From the NCBI GenBank assembly GCA_050084515.1, contig CM114271.1, forward strand, positions 57,350,001 through 57,414,000: a stretch of 64,000 nucleotides of DNA, given 5' to 3'. A program made the position numbers and the translations under genes. Shown here piece after piece: positions 48,633 through 58,126 of the stretch (positions are counted from its first letter, which is position 1; every line of letters begins with the position of its first letter). The notes beneath the pieces are model-generated. The model had not been told where the DNA came from. It was given only the letters and a program-made list of their open reading frames with translations, and made no database searches. Source of the DNA: Blasia pusilla. Taxonomy: Eukaryota > Marchantiophyta > Marchantiopsida > Blasiales.

Positions 48633-48830
48633 TGGTTTCATTTTTTAAAGACAAGCCCTCACCAGATTTGCGCATTTTACGCTGCCAGAGTCTAGACACG
48701 TCATGACGCGAATCGATAAACACGTCATCGCGTGAACTTGTACCTGCAACTTCTCCATATAATTTCTGACAGACAGATCATCATCATATCAATTGTGAAC
48801 TTTTGCTTTGATAGACACGTCATCACGTGA
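48525..48830. promoter_or_regulatory. Five copies of a 16-bp double ACGT-core motif
   Basis: The consensus ACACGTCATCACGTGA occurs at 48525-48540 (acacgtcaccacggga), 48599-48614 (exact), 48696-48711 (acacgtcatgacgcga), 48720-48735 (acacgtcatcgcgtga) and 48815-48830 (exact). It is an imperfect palindrome: CACGT and ACGTG facing each other across CATC, with a full G-box CACGTG variant and a TGACGT half site. ACGT cores bind plant bZIP factors, and G-boxes bind bZIP and bHLH factors. No certain gene lies next to the cluster. The closest candidates are the possible exons on the minus strand 1.1 kb away. Confidence 0.55.
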
Positions 48831-49474
48831 ATCCACCACATAGGACAGCGGACTTCAAACTAAAATTTTCAATCATTTGAATGGTAACTGCGGTTTTCCT
48901 TCTATTTATAATTAAGTAAGAACCTGTAAGATACATCCTCTAGAAAGAGAAGTCATTGATCATTTTGATTCCTCTAGAAAGAGAAGTCATTGACGTTGTC
49001 AAAATGTCATGCGCTCCACACAATTATGCCCGTAATTATCTTCGCCTTAGATTGTCATGTCGTTTTTTTTTCCCTTGGCAATTAAAACTTGGCATATCTT
49101 TTTACCGACAGTTTTAATCCGAAAAACCTAGCCACTCTATTTATGGTATTTTGGAAATGGACGCATCCAATTTCCGGTTGTTTTCCGGGCCGGCGGCCAC
49201 TTTCCGAAGATGTATTTTCCCGGAGGGCTCCCAATTTCCGGCAAATATGTAAGAAGCCCTTTTTTTTTTTCTTTCCCCTATGTTTTTTTCTCTTTACCTT
49301 CACCTCATCATCAACCTTGCTCCCTTTTACCTTGAAGCAAAACCTCCCTTCCGGAATCCTCCCTTACAAAATTAGCATGAAGGAAATCTTCTACTCTCTA
49401 CCTTGAGGCATCCTTGGCAGGAGTTAAACCTGGCCATGGCTCCCCCTAGTTGGGAGCCAAGGATTATGCCCCTC
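48831..49474. other. No gene recognised; 24-bp direct repeat
   Basis: tcctctagaaagagaagtca and four further bases occur at 48936-48959 and again at 48970-48993. An ORF at 49089-49406 is Phe/Pro-rich with no domain. Purine or pyrimidine runs lie near 49260. Confidence 0.45.
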
Positions 49475-49510
49475 TATAATACTTGGAGCTTCTAAGCTTC
49501 AAGTATTATA
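49475..49510. repeat. 17-bp hairpin with 2-base loop at hAT relic edge
   Basis: Arms 49475-49491 and 49494-49510 pair with a single mismatch. A second small hairpin (ggctccc/gggagcc, 7-bp arms) lies just before it, at about 49438-49458. They border the 3' end of the minus-strand hAT relic and may belong to its terminal region. Confidence 0.8.
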
Positions 49511-50200
49511 GAACGGTTGTAAGTCCTACAAAACAAAACACACATCAAGCAGAAAAGTCAAGAGATAGGGCAACACGTTATGTTTCTGCTCGAGGGTTTA
49601 TTTATCGATTAGGATTAGAATTATACAAGTACCTAAAATTAGCAAAAGTTTTCCACAATATGACAGATTTAGCCAACATGTTGTCGTACTCACTTGCAGG
49701 TCCTTCTAAAGAAATCCTTAATACAACATCTAGATGTTTAGTACCTTGTCTATTAATTACGAGTCTTAGTGTTAATCCAATTCTGAATTGAGAAAGCCCT
49801 CTCACATATGGCAGTGCTACCACATTGAACCTTTCCAACATTAGCCAAAACAAGCAAGTTAGCAAACTTACATTGTAAAGTGGGGCTCCAACTCTAATTC
49901 ACCATTGCCCATCAATCTCTGAAATTAAGATCTTTCCACTCGGTTGTAGCCATCAACTTAAATGATTGAAATTCTTGCTTCACTATAGCAGAATTTATGA
50001 CAAAGGGTTGGAGATGTCCCCTCAATGGTAACTCACACCCAAAATGTGCACACAAGTCTTCCAGATCCTTACATCCTGAGCTATTTGACCCAACTTTTCG
50101 GGAGGACATGTGCAATGGGTTCAAAATCCTCATTGCACCAATAAGATTGTTATCCCTAAATCTTTCCTGCATGATAAACAAACACTTTAGCATATGACTT
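49511..50200 (-). pseudogene. Second hAT transposase relic (ZNF862-like), C-terminal part
   Basis: Minus-strand frames at 50193-49912 (ERFRDNNLIGAMRILNPLHM, LEDLCAHFG, FKLMATTEWKDLNFRD) and 49865-49602 (LSQFRIGLTLRLVINRQGTK, then HLDVVLRISLEGP and VILWKT) correspond to the pre-dimerisation and hAT dimerisation regions of transposases related to animal and plant ZNF862-type proteins. They are in different frames and the N-terminal half is missing. It differs from the hAT relic at 10.2-12.9 kb, which has another dimerisation sequence. Confidence 0.68.
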
Positions 50201-50930
50201 CTGAAATAAGAGAGCGGATTCCAAATCTCTGCTTGTGTGGTGTCTCCACATATCTATGCTATGAAACTTATATCGGATTGCCTCACACATCTGATTGATG
50301 AAGTGCAAATGGCATGCAAGCAATACAATTTTCTATGAGAAGGTAGCATGCTCATAAGGGTGATAATCTCATGGGAGGAAGATCTTCATCCAAGGAAGGA
50401 GAAGAATCAAATGACAAAATTCTATGGAATTTATGGAACTAACCAATAAATTTGATCATCACTTTGGTTGGGAGGAACCATGGGGAGAAGAAGAAATCCG
50501 AAATGCATTATCAACAATATTCCAAGTTTAGCCAATATTATCCTCGATGATTCGTCCCCATGCCTCTATGATTGTGAATGGATAGAATGGGAGTTTATAA
50601 AGGAGTCTCAACATTGTCTCACAACAATGTCTATGGTAAAGATTCGACTCCCACACATTGGAAAAGAGTTGGAGACCCTCCACACAACATAATGTGTGGA
50701 AGATAATACCTTGCGGATTAGGGAAGTTAGCTTCAACCTACTTATCCAACCCACTCATAGCCTACCTTTTGATCAACAAAATATTTTGGATACACTCCAC
50801 AATGATGAAAATAAGTCCAAGTAGGACTTAAAGGTAGAGAAAACACATTCATATCTAAGCTCACAGGCGCTAAGTTATGAGGACGAGGTCTTAGAGTCAG
50901 ACCTATCGCAAGTTGGATGTCTACCAACAA
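50201..50930. other. Unassigned; may hold piggyBac N-terminal remnants
   Basis: A plus-strand ORF at 50468-50692 is unrecognised. It lies in the position where the N-terminal part of the following piggyBac transposase would be. Confidence 0.3.
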
Positions 50931-51870
50931 CTAGATGACTGGAACTCATGGCTACTCGAATGGAAGTTTGTAGATGAGTGATGGGAGGAGGATAATCTGG
51001 TGTACTCACATGACACTTCCTTCAAGGGAGAGAATCCCAATCCTTTTTCTACTTGGTTTGAGAATACAAAGTGAGATCTTATGTCCATCTTCCTTATGTT
51101 CTTTGAGGAAAAACCTGTGAGACATATCTTCCACAAGACTGATAGATATGGGAAGAACTTGAAGGTTGCCCACATGAAAAACTTGAATCAAACAGAATTT
51201 AGAACTTGGATAGGGGTGTCCATTTTCATGGGAATCAACAAGCTAAGCTTTTGACTAGCTAGGAGATCCCATTGGCAGACGCAACATACGCTCTTTTAGA
51301 ATTCATACATATCTAGCCTTATGAGAAAATCCTCTGCAAGCTTCATCTAGTGAATAATGGGACCATAAGTAAGGATAAAAAAGCACAGACTATGATAAAA
51401 TTTCCAAGTATAGACCCTTCCTAGAAAGCTTGTCTACGAGCTTTTAGAATTTGGTAGAAGTATCACATTGCTTGATATTGGATGATGATAATTCATAGCA
51501 AATGCATGGATCTTTTGGTATATGTATCAGAAAAGTTGCAAAAATCGACAAGGTGCACACCAAAAATTTCTATTGGATATTGGGAACAACTTGGTGGGTA
51601 AGACATTGTCAAGGAGACAAAGCCAAACACTTTTACATGATGGGATCTATTCTTCCTTCGTGTATATCTTGAGGCTTCCTAATAGGTTGTTGTGTGTTGA
51701 ATGTGTTGAAAGATCTTTCCTTCCTTGTCCAAAATGCAAAGGAATACACATGTATGTAGGGCGTTGCTTTGTAAGTCATCATGAGCGCATTGAGTATTGT
51801 GCACATGTATTGAAGTACCATGGTGTCATCCAAGGCTATAAAGTGCACGGGGCACGGAAGTGAGTGGCAA
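50931..51870 (+). pseudogene. piggyBac-type transposase relic
   Basis: Plus-strand reading with several stops. Near 51085-51230 it has IFLMFFEEKPVRHIFHKTDR followed by FRTWIGVSIFMGINKLSF, the conserved start of the piggyBac DDE domain (FF...I...TN.YA ... FLGI.I.MGI.KLP). A block near 51400 (DYDKISKYRPFLESL) resembles the KVRPF..L region. At 51522-51863 an open frame has HQKFLLDIGNNLVG and a C-terminal Cys-rich ribbon (CVEC, CPKC, C, H), the usual chromatin-binding tail. Stops near 51072 and 51240 make it inactive. Confidence 0.75.
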
Positions 51871-52844
51871 GATAGAAATAATTTTGATTCCATGCATTTG
51901 TGACAATTTTTTTTCTAGAAGTGATGGGTTGGGATGTATGGATCTACCCGGTGCCAAGTTTTGTATGCAGTAATAAGTTGGATATTTGGTGCACTTGTAT
52001 GTCAAGGCATTGTTCTCATGTTTCATTATGGTGATTTTGAATTATGACACTTCTTGTATATGTCATTTCCTTTGCGATTGGAATGTATGAATGCATTCAT
52101 ATAGAGGTTGAATGGATAGGAAAGCATTTTGCATCCCATTTGGGAAATTGGTTTGGATTTGGTCACCTCTCAAGTGTGACTCGTGACTAAGTTGGTGATC
52201 TAGTGGGCTGAAATCCCAGAGGAGTACATAGATGTGGGTGTGGAAAGGGTCATAAAATTGACTCCAAACTGAGTTGGCGGTCTAGTGGGTTTAGGCACTA
52301 ATTGTAGATGTAACATCTTTTGGAGTACAATTTCCACTTGAATGAAAGAAATCATTCAACAATTTGAATGTTGGTATAGATGTGTACCTGTGAGCCAATT
52401 CAAAAATTGGATCTCATTTACCCTAAAAGCTAACTTAGTGGCAAGCATTTGATCTCATTTACCCTAGCTAAAAGCTAACATAGTGGGAAGATTCTAAAGT
52501 GGGAAGAAAGAGTGGAGACCCAAAATTATCTTGTTGCACCCAATGACTCTCGATGGTGGAATTTTTTGGTCTCACATCTGATTGGAGTGAAATTTCACTA
52601 CCGAGTACATGACCTTAGCATCTCCAATCTGAACCGTGGAAATTAAATTTTTATGGTGAGATATGGAACTATAATTAAAATTAGTTCTTTTTAAAAATAA
52701 GGATTTTAATAAAATGAAAAAGGTTGGACTCTTAAGGGTTAATCTTACCAACGTTTTATGATTTTATGACCAACTTCAATGTGTCTCCATTTCTTTCTCC
52801 ACCCATGACTCGTATTTACTGTGCTAGTAAGGTACTAGTATGAT
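51871..52844. other. No gene recognised; loose direct repeats
   Basis: gactaagttggtgatctagt near 52186 recurs with changes near 52270 (aactgagttggcggtctagt). gatctcatttaccctaaaag near 52409 recurs near 52451 with a 5-base insertion. This may be a worn LTR or the piggyBac flank. Confidence 0.4.
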
Positions 52845-53720
52845 GCACAAAAAATAAAAAAGTGTTTGAAGAACCTTTTTTAGTGAAGAGATTAATGATG
52901 TTGCACACAAATTAAAAAAAATTTCTTCTTGCCCATGACATATGAAACATTTTTTCTTGTCTAATTACCACATTTCAATAGGGCCTTAAAAAAAAGGTGT
53001 TAATAATAGTTTTTTAAAATTATGTTTAAAATTTCAAATTTATTTAATTTTCAAATTTAAGTATAATTTCCACTTTTTTAAATCTTAAAAGAGTAAGAAA
53101 ATTTCACCTTTAAATAACACCCATCTCCCCTAAATAATTTTACTCCTCCGTAAAAGCTCAAACAATAATTATTCTTCTCCTTCCATTCTTCCTACCAAAA
53201 CAACATTCACTTACAAAAATCTTAGCTAATTTTAGTTAACAAAATAATTTTCCTTTTCCATTCAAATTCATTTTCTCTTCCCAAAATATCACATGTGAAT
53301 TAAAATGATTATTTAAAAAAATGATCATGTTATTTACTTCAAATTTTAAATATGATTTCTATATGATATTCTAAAATTTTAGAAGAGTAATAATATTCAC
53401 TGTTCTTAGTAATTACAATTCTCCATTCAAATTTAAATGATATCGCAATACACTAAGTAATTTTATTTTTCCATAAAATTTAAATAAATCCTACTCCTCC
53501 ATTAAATTTTTATTTCCTTTTTTCATAAAATATGAATTGAGATAAAAATTCTACAATTTTGGTTATTTAACATATTTTGTTTATATTTATAATCACAAAT
53601 GATAAAATCAAATTAATTATTAATTGATTAAGATATATTCCACCGAAATCCCTATTCGTTTCCTTTGTTCTATTTCTACCCATCTAATTTATTTATTATT
53701 TATTTTTAAAGAAAAATATT
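52845..53720. repeat. AT-rich dispersed repeat, copy B
   Basis: 52845-53020 matches 24486-24800 in the same orientation. 53110-53400 matches 26280-26400 and 26690-26810 in inverted orientation (for example tccattcaaattcattttct against its complement). No coding potential. Confidence 0.6.
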
Positions 53721-53730
53721 CATTTTAATA

Positions 53731-54738
53731 GAAACTGGGATGGAAAACCCATCGAGATACAAAGGAGGGGGCATAGAGAGCCAAAAACACCAGCGGGCCG
53801 AAATCGGTTCCGAAGAGACAGAAGGGGGCCCCCCTTCCTAAACGACCAAAATCACCAACAAAAGAGACAATATCAGCGACACCAATAGAACTATGCTACT
53901 ACTAAGTGAGCCTCTAGCATTGGCATCTCCAACCGCCTGAGCCCGCCGCAAAAGCCCATTTGCCTGGGCACGCTACAAAGTTATGGAGATCCGTTGCCTA
54001 CAATAAAGTATCGCAGTGACTAAAGACAACCCATTTCTCGACTGGAGATAATGGGTGCAATCCGTAAGGAACGACTCAAACCTCTCTCTCATCTCATTGA
54101 CTAGGGGATAAATCAATGTCAATCATAAAAATCGACTATAAATGTCCATCTTGTAACAATCTCCCTCGGTGTTACATAGATGGCCGCTCTGCTATGCCGG
54201 CTCTAATATGCTGTCATAATGGCCCCTACAGGTTTTAGTAGTTTTTTTTCCACGTGTGTTATTTCCGTGTCCTCCAAGCGTGATTATTAATTTCTTCATC
54301 CCCACCCCTACCAAATGACGCCTCCCGTACTTTGTTTCAGAGCGCGACGACTATGTAGTTTTAACAAACAAAGATGCACTTCGATAAAAACGAGTGATGG
54401 AAAACCCATCGGAAGTACAAAAGAGGGGGACTCAAAGAGTCAAAACCTGAAGGCCACAACACGACCAGAGAGAAAGGAAGAAGGGGCATTCCCCCTAACG
54501 CATTGAAACTCACCAACAGTAGAGACAATATCAGCAACAACAAGAGAGCTATGACTACTACTAAGTGGGCCTCTAGCGCGCGGCGTCTCCCCACGGCTGA
54601 GCCCGCCGCCAAAATCCCATTAGCCTGGGGCTGCAACGCTATGGAGACCCCATGTGAGAATGGCGAGCTAAGGACAACCCATTTTCGAGTGGAGATGATC
54701 ATCCGTAGGAAAAGTCGAACCTCTCCCCATAGCCCCAT
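53731..54738 (-). repeat. Duplicated LINE 3' end, two copies in a row
   Basis: 53731-54085 and 54380-54730 are related in the same orientation (gatggaaaacccatcg, gagacaatatcagc, actactaagtg-gcctctagc, gagcccgccgc, acaacccattt-tcga). Read on the minus strand, gatgggttttccatc lies near the end of each copy, and a hydrophobic coding remnant (HLVVVIALLLLLILSLLL) precedes it. The second copy continues into the LINE remnant at 54740-55680. Confidence 0.6.
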
Positions 54739-54739
54739 A

Positions 54740-55680
54740 CATCTCTATGGCGGGGGATGAAGATGTGTCCTCGTGTAGTCGATAGATATGTGTCTTCTTC
54801 GCCGCCGCCGCCGCCGCCGCGCTCCTTGTAGCATTCGCCCTTGGGCCACCACTTGGGCTCAGACCTCCCGCAGAGGATCTGTGACTACCACGTCCGCCAC
54901 AACCACCTCTCCTCACGTGTCATGTAGAGATCGGCACGAATGAGGGAATCCCGCATGGAGTAGTGCCCTCTCTCACATGGAAGCCACTCTCCCGAGCAAT
55001 CGAACATGATATCCCGGTTTGCATCGTGAGTGGCTATCCTCTCACCCCTAATCGGACAGCGTGCCAAATGCACACCAAGTGGATCAGGCTCGGCGACACT
55101 CGCGGTGTGTCGAACTAACCACCGATGGTTGGGGAGGCCCAAAGCGGAACCGCATCGCTGTGGTATAGGTAAGTGGTGCCACGGAAAGCTTTGGAGAGGG
55201 GGCGCCCCTACCCATGAGCCTGCCCCTTTCCGAGCAAGAGCGAATCACGGGCCCTAACCTCCATGGGGATATTCCGTGGACATAGTGCCTCTAAAAACTG
55301 CCTCAAAGTGGGCTTCCATCAAGGAAGATTGGACTGACCGGAGGTAACTAAGGAGGAGAAAGTGGGGAGAACGCCTCAACGAAGGGAATCTCTACAAGCT
55401 TTGAGTGAAGACTGAAGTGGGAAAGAGCCATCCTCGACCGGGAGAGTGTAGAAGGAGCGGTCTATCTCTAACCAAAAATCGGGAGCAAAGGAGGGGTGCC
55501 ACTATGGCCCAACTCCCTAAAAAAGCGGAGGGCGCCACTAACTCGGTCGAGAGACTATGTAGTTGGCGATCACATCCAGTGCCAGCGATTCCAGAAATTC
55601 CCCAAGTGAGTCCCTGGGATTTTCCCTCGTGGTCTCCTTTCCCGAGACCCGGATGACTCCCTGTCGCGAGTACAAATCAG
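54740..55680 (-). pseudogene. LINE ORF2 C-terminal relic
   Basis: The minus-strand frame at 55142-54885 has MGLPNHRW, SVAEPDPLGVHLARCPIRGE and RIATHDANRDIM. This is a Cys/His tail region of the same general type as at 25.6 kb (GLP..., DP-G-H, C, HDA-RD). Sequence upstream to 55680 on this strand is broken but of similar GC-rich composition. A (GCC)n run lies at about 54801-54817. No reverse transcriptase motif could be read in the window. Confidence 0.5.
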
Positions 55681-58126
55681 CTACAACCGCGTGTCCTCTT
55701 TGTGTCTGTTGGTGCTGGGAATGGAGGCTATTCCCTTAGATTTCAAATCGGAAACGCCTGCTGCTTACACGTAACTCGAGAAAGTCAACAATTGGCGGAC
55801 AAGTAGTCAAATGACGTGGAGATATTTCGTTATATCTGGACGAGTTACTGTACAAGAATGCAGCCGTGTCCATTTCTGGCGGAGGGACGGCAGACGACGA
55901 CGGCACAGCAAACTGTGCAGTTTTGCATGAAGCCTATTCAGTAACGTCTGGCCGTGGCTGACGGAACCTTTGGGTTGCGATCGCCTCGTAGACTAATACG
56001 TTCGGCTGCGTGAGGTGTCGGTCACTGAAAGCGTTCCGTCGGGGATTGTTCTCCCGAGCGAAATCTCAGGTACCTCCGAGACGTCGTGTTGGAGCGCAGG
56101 CGTGCCTGTCCGTACACCATCTGCTTCGTGAATCCAGCCTTGGTCGTCACTTGTTGGTTTCAATCGGACAGTTCTCAGCAGAAGAGTAGTGGAAGGACTC
56201 CGATCTTGTGATTTGCCCATTCTCCCTCCGTCAATGTTTGGCATAGATTTGGCTGGACATTGTATAAGTACCATGTGGAAACAGTGGACTTCGAGGATGA
56301 ATTAATTTCCAGATCGACGTCGCGTCGTAGCCTCGTAGCTGACCCGTTAGTGCAGCGGAGGTACTCCTGCCGAACGAAAGAAGCTGAAACGGATGTTGGG
56401 TTGGAGGATTTGAATTGTTCAACGTGCGCAGTGAAGTGGATCTTTCGTAGAGGCTGCGGTCGACGCGTGCGGTCTCGTGTTTAGAAAAGTGAGGGAACAT
56501 TGGCAGTCGTTGTTGTTACAGTATTGAGACTCGGTGAGACCTGATGCAGCGACTCGAACAAATGTTCTAAAATCGTTGCGGCCATTCGACTTCGAGATTT
56601 CCGTGTGGTACTTCTCTTTCGGAGGCTGTCGCAAAGAATCACTGCTAGGAGATAGGAGTCTGCAGTTCTTACAGTTGATTTATTGTCAGAAATGAGCAGT
56701 TCACGTTGTTCTTCTCAAATGCAATGGATGGATCGTTGGCTCCCTCTTAAGTTTCTGACCGAGTGCAGCAGTGAGTCATCTGCAGCTATTTTCCAGAGCA
56801 GCAGCTAATCAAGGTTTATCGTTCACTGTTGTACAAATTGAATTTTTCCCCTAGCTCACTTGCACTTGCTGCGTCAAGAATAACCGTTACGAATTCTATT
56901 TGAATGTAATGCGGTATCTGACGACATGATATTCCAACTTGAACGCTGAATGCTCGCAGAAGATCCAGCGATGCATCTAGATTTCGATGTAGAAAGCATA
57001 TTATCTCCGAGATAATCCGAGCAAAAGACTGCGAGGCTACCGGCTCCCGCCCCAGGTACTTGCGTACCAAGTCAAGAAATCCCATATTAAAGTCAGCCTT
57101 CTGCGGTCAAATTTTGTTTGTGAAGGCGAAATGTAGGTGAGTAGGATCCCTTTATCGTTGCCGCGTATCGATGTCACAGGGGGACTGTGTTTGTTCTTGA
57201 CGACGAAGTTGCATGCAGTAAGCACATCCTCGAAGGGAGTAATTTAAGATTGACAGAAGGTAATTTTCAGGCTAGCTCCCAGCCCAGAATCCGAGCTGAG
57301 AACGTTTCTTACTTGGTCTCCGTGGAGGATGAGTCACTCCGTCCATCCTTCCTCTCAAATTTGGTGACTCATGCTCTGCCTACGGACAGGTCTAATTCCT
57401 CTTCATAACTTCGGGGCAGGTGTGATTTAAAAATTCTGACAGTCTGTTTAAGTCCAATTGTACGTGCTGTCCACGAGTAAGTTATCGACTCGAACGCTGC
57501 TCGTTTTTAAGTGGAAGTCGAGAATTGGATGAAATAAGTGAAACGTACGATCCATGGACTTAATACTCTAGATCAGATTTAGACAACGTTAATGGATATT
57601 GAGTCACTGAAGCGAGCCATTATCAAGAGCATTGTGATTATTAGATTGTTCGGCGAGCGCAAATGCTATCCCGTCATATAGAACTAGTTGTTTCCCATTT
57701 CGAAGGAATGCCAGGGCACATGCAAGGATATGACAGATAGGTGCCAAGTTCGATTTGCGGATGCTGGTGAACTGCATAACGTTGTAATAAGGTTGACAAT
57801 TTCACTTAACATTCCAGGCAGTATCCAAAGGGTAGGAAATAAAGAAGCCAAATTAGTGGGCTTGCTGAGTTCTCCGTGGCCTGCCAGGTGCCGACTCACG
57901 TACATCCTTGTGGTCAGCCTCGGGATGTAGATTATTTTGCGCCATCTTCAAATACGATTTCTTAACACCATTAAGATCTTAGTATTGACGAGAAATCTGC
58001 TGTTATTCCAAAATTTTGACCATGATCCTGCAGTCTAAGAGGAATCCGAGTGAAGACGATTGTTGCTTTGGATTCGACAACGCGCACTAGAGCGGAAGAT
58101 CAAAGGGAGAAAAACGCCTGAACAGC
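55681..58126. other. No certain gene; a small minus-strand ORF at 57.0 kb
   Basis: Balanced composition like the adjacent peptidase gene. A single-exon minus-strand frame at 57085-56816 (89 residues, MGFLDLVRKYLGREP...) reads as protein-like but has no recognised family. No exon for the N-terminal zinc finger expected in some C78 peptidases could be identified with confidence upstream of 58127. Confidence 0.3.

Noticed and set aside
54781-54830. GCC repeat as a coding Ala tract
   Set aside because: It lies in a broken LINE remnant and has no intact frame around it.
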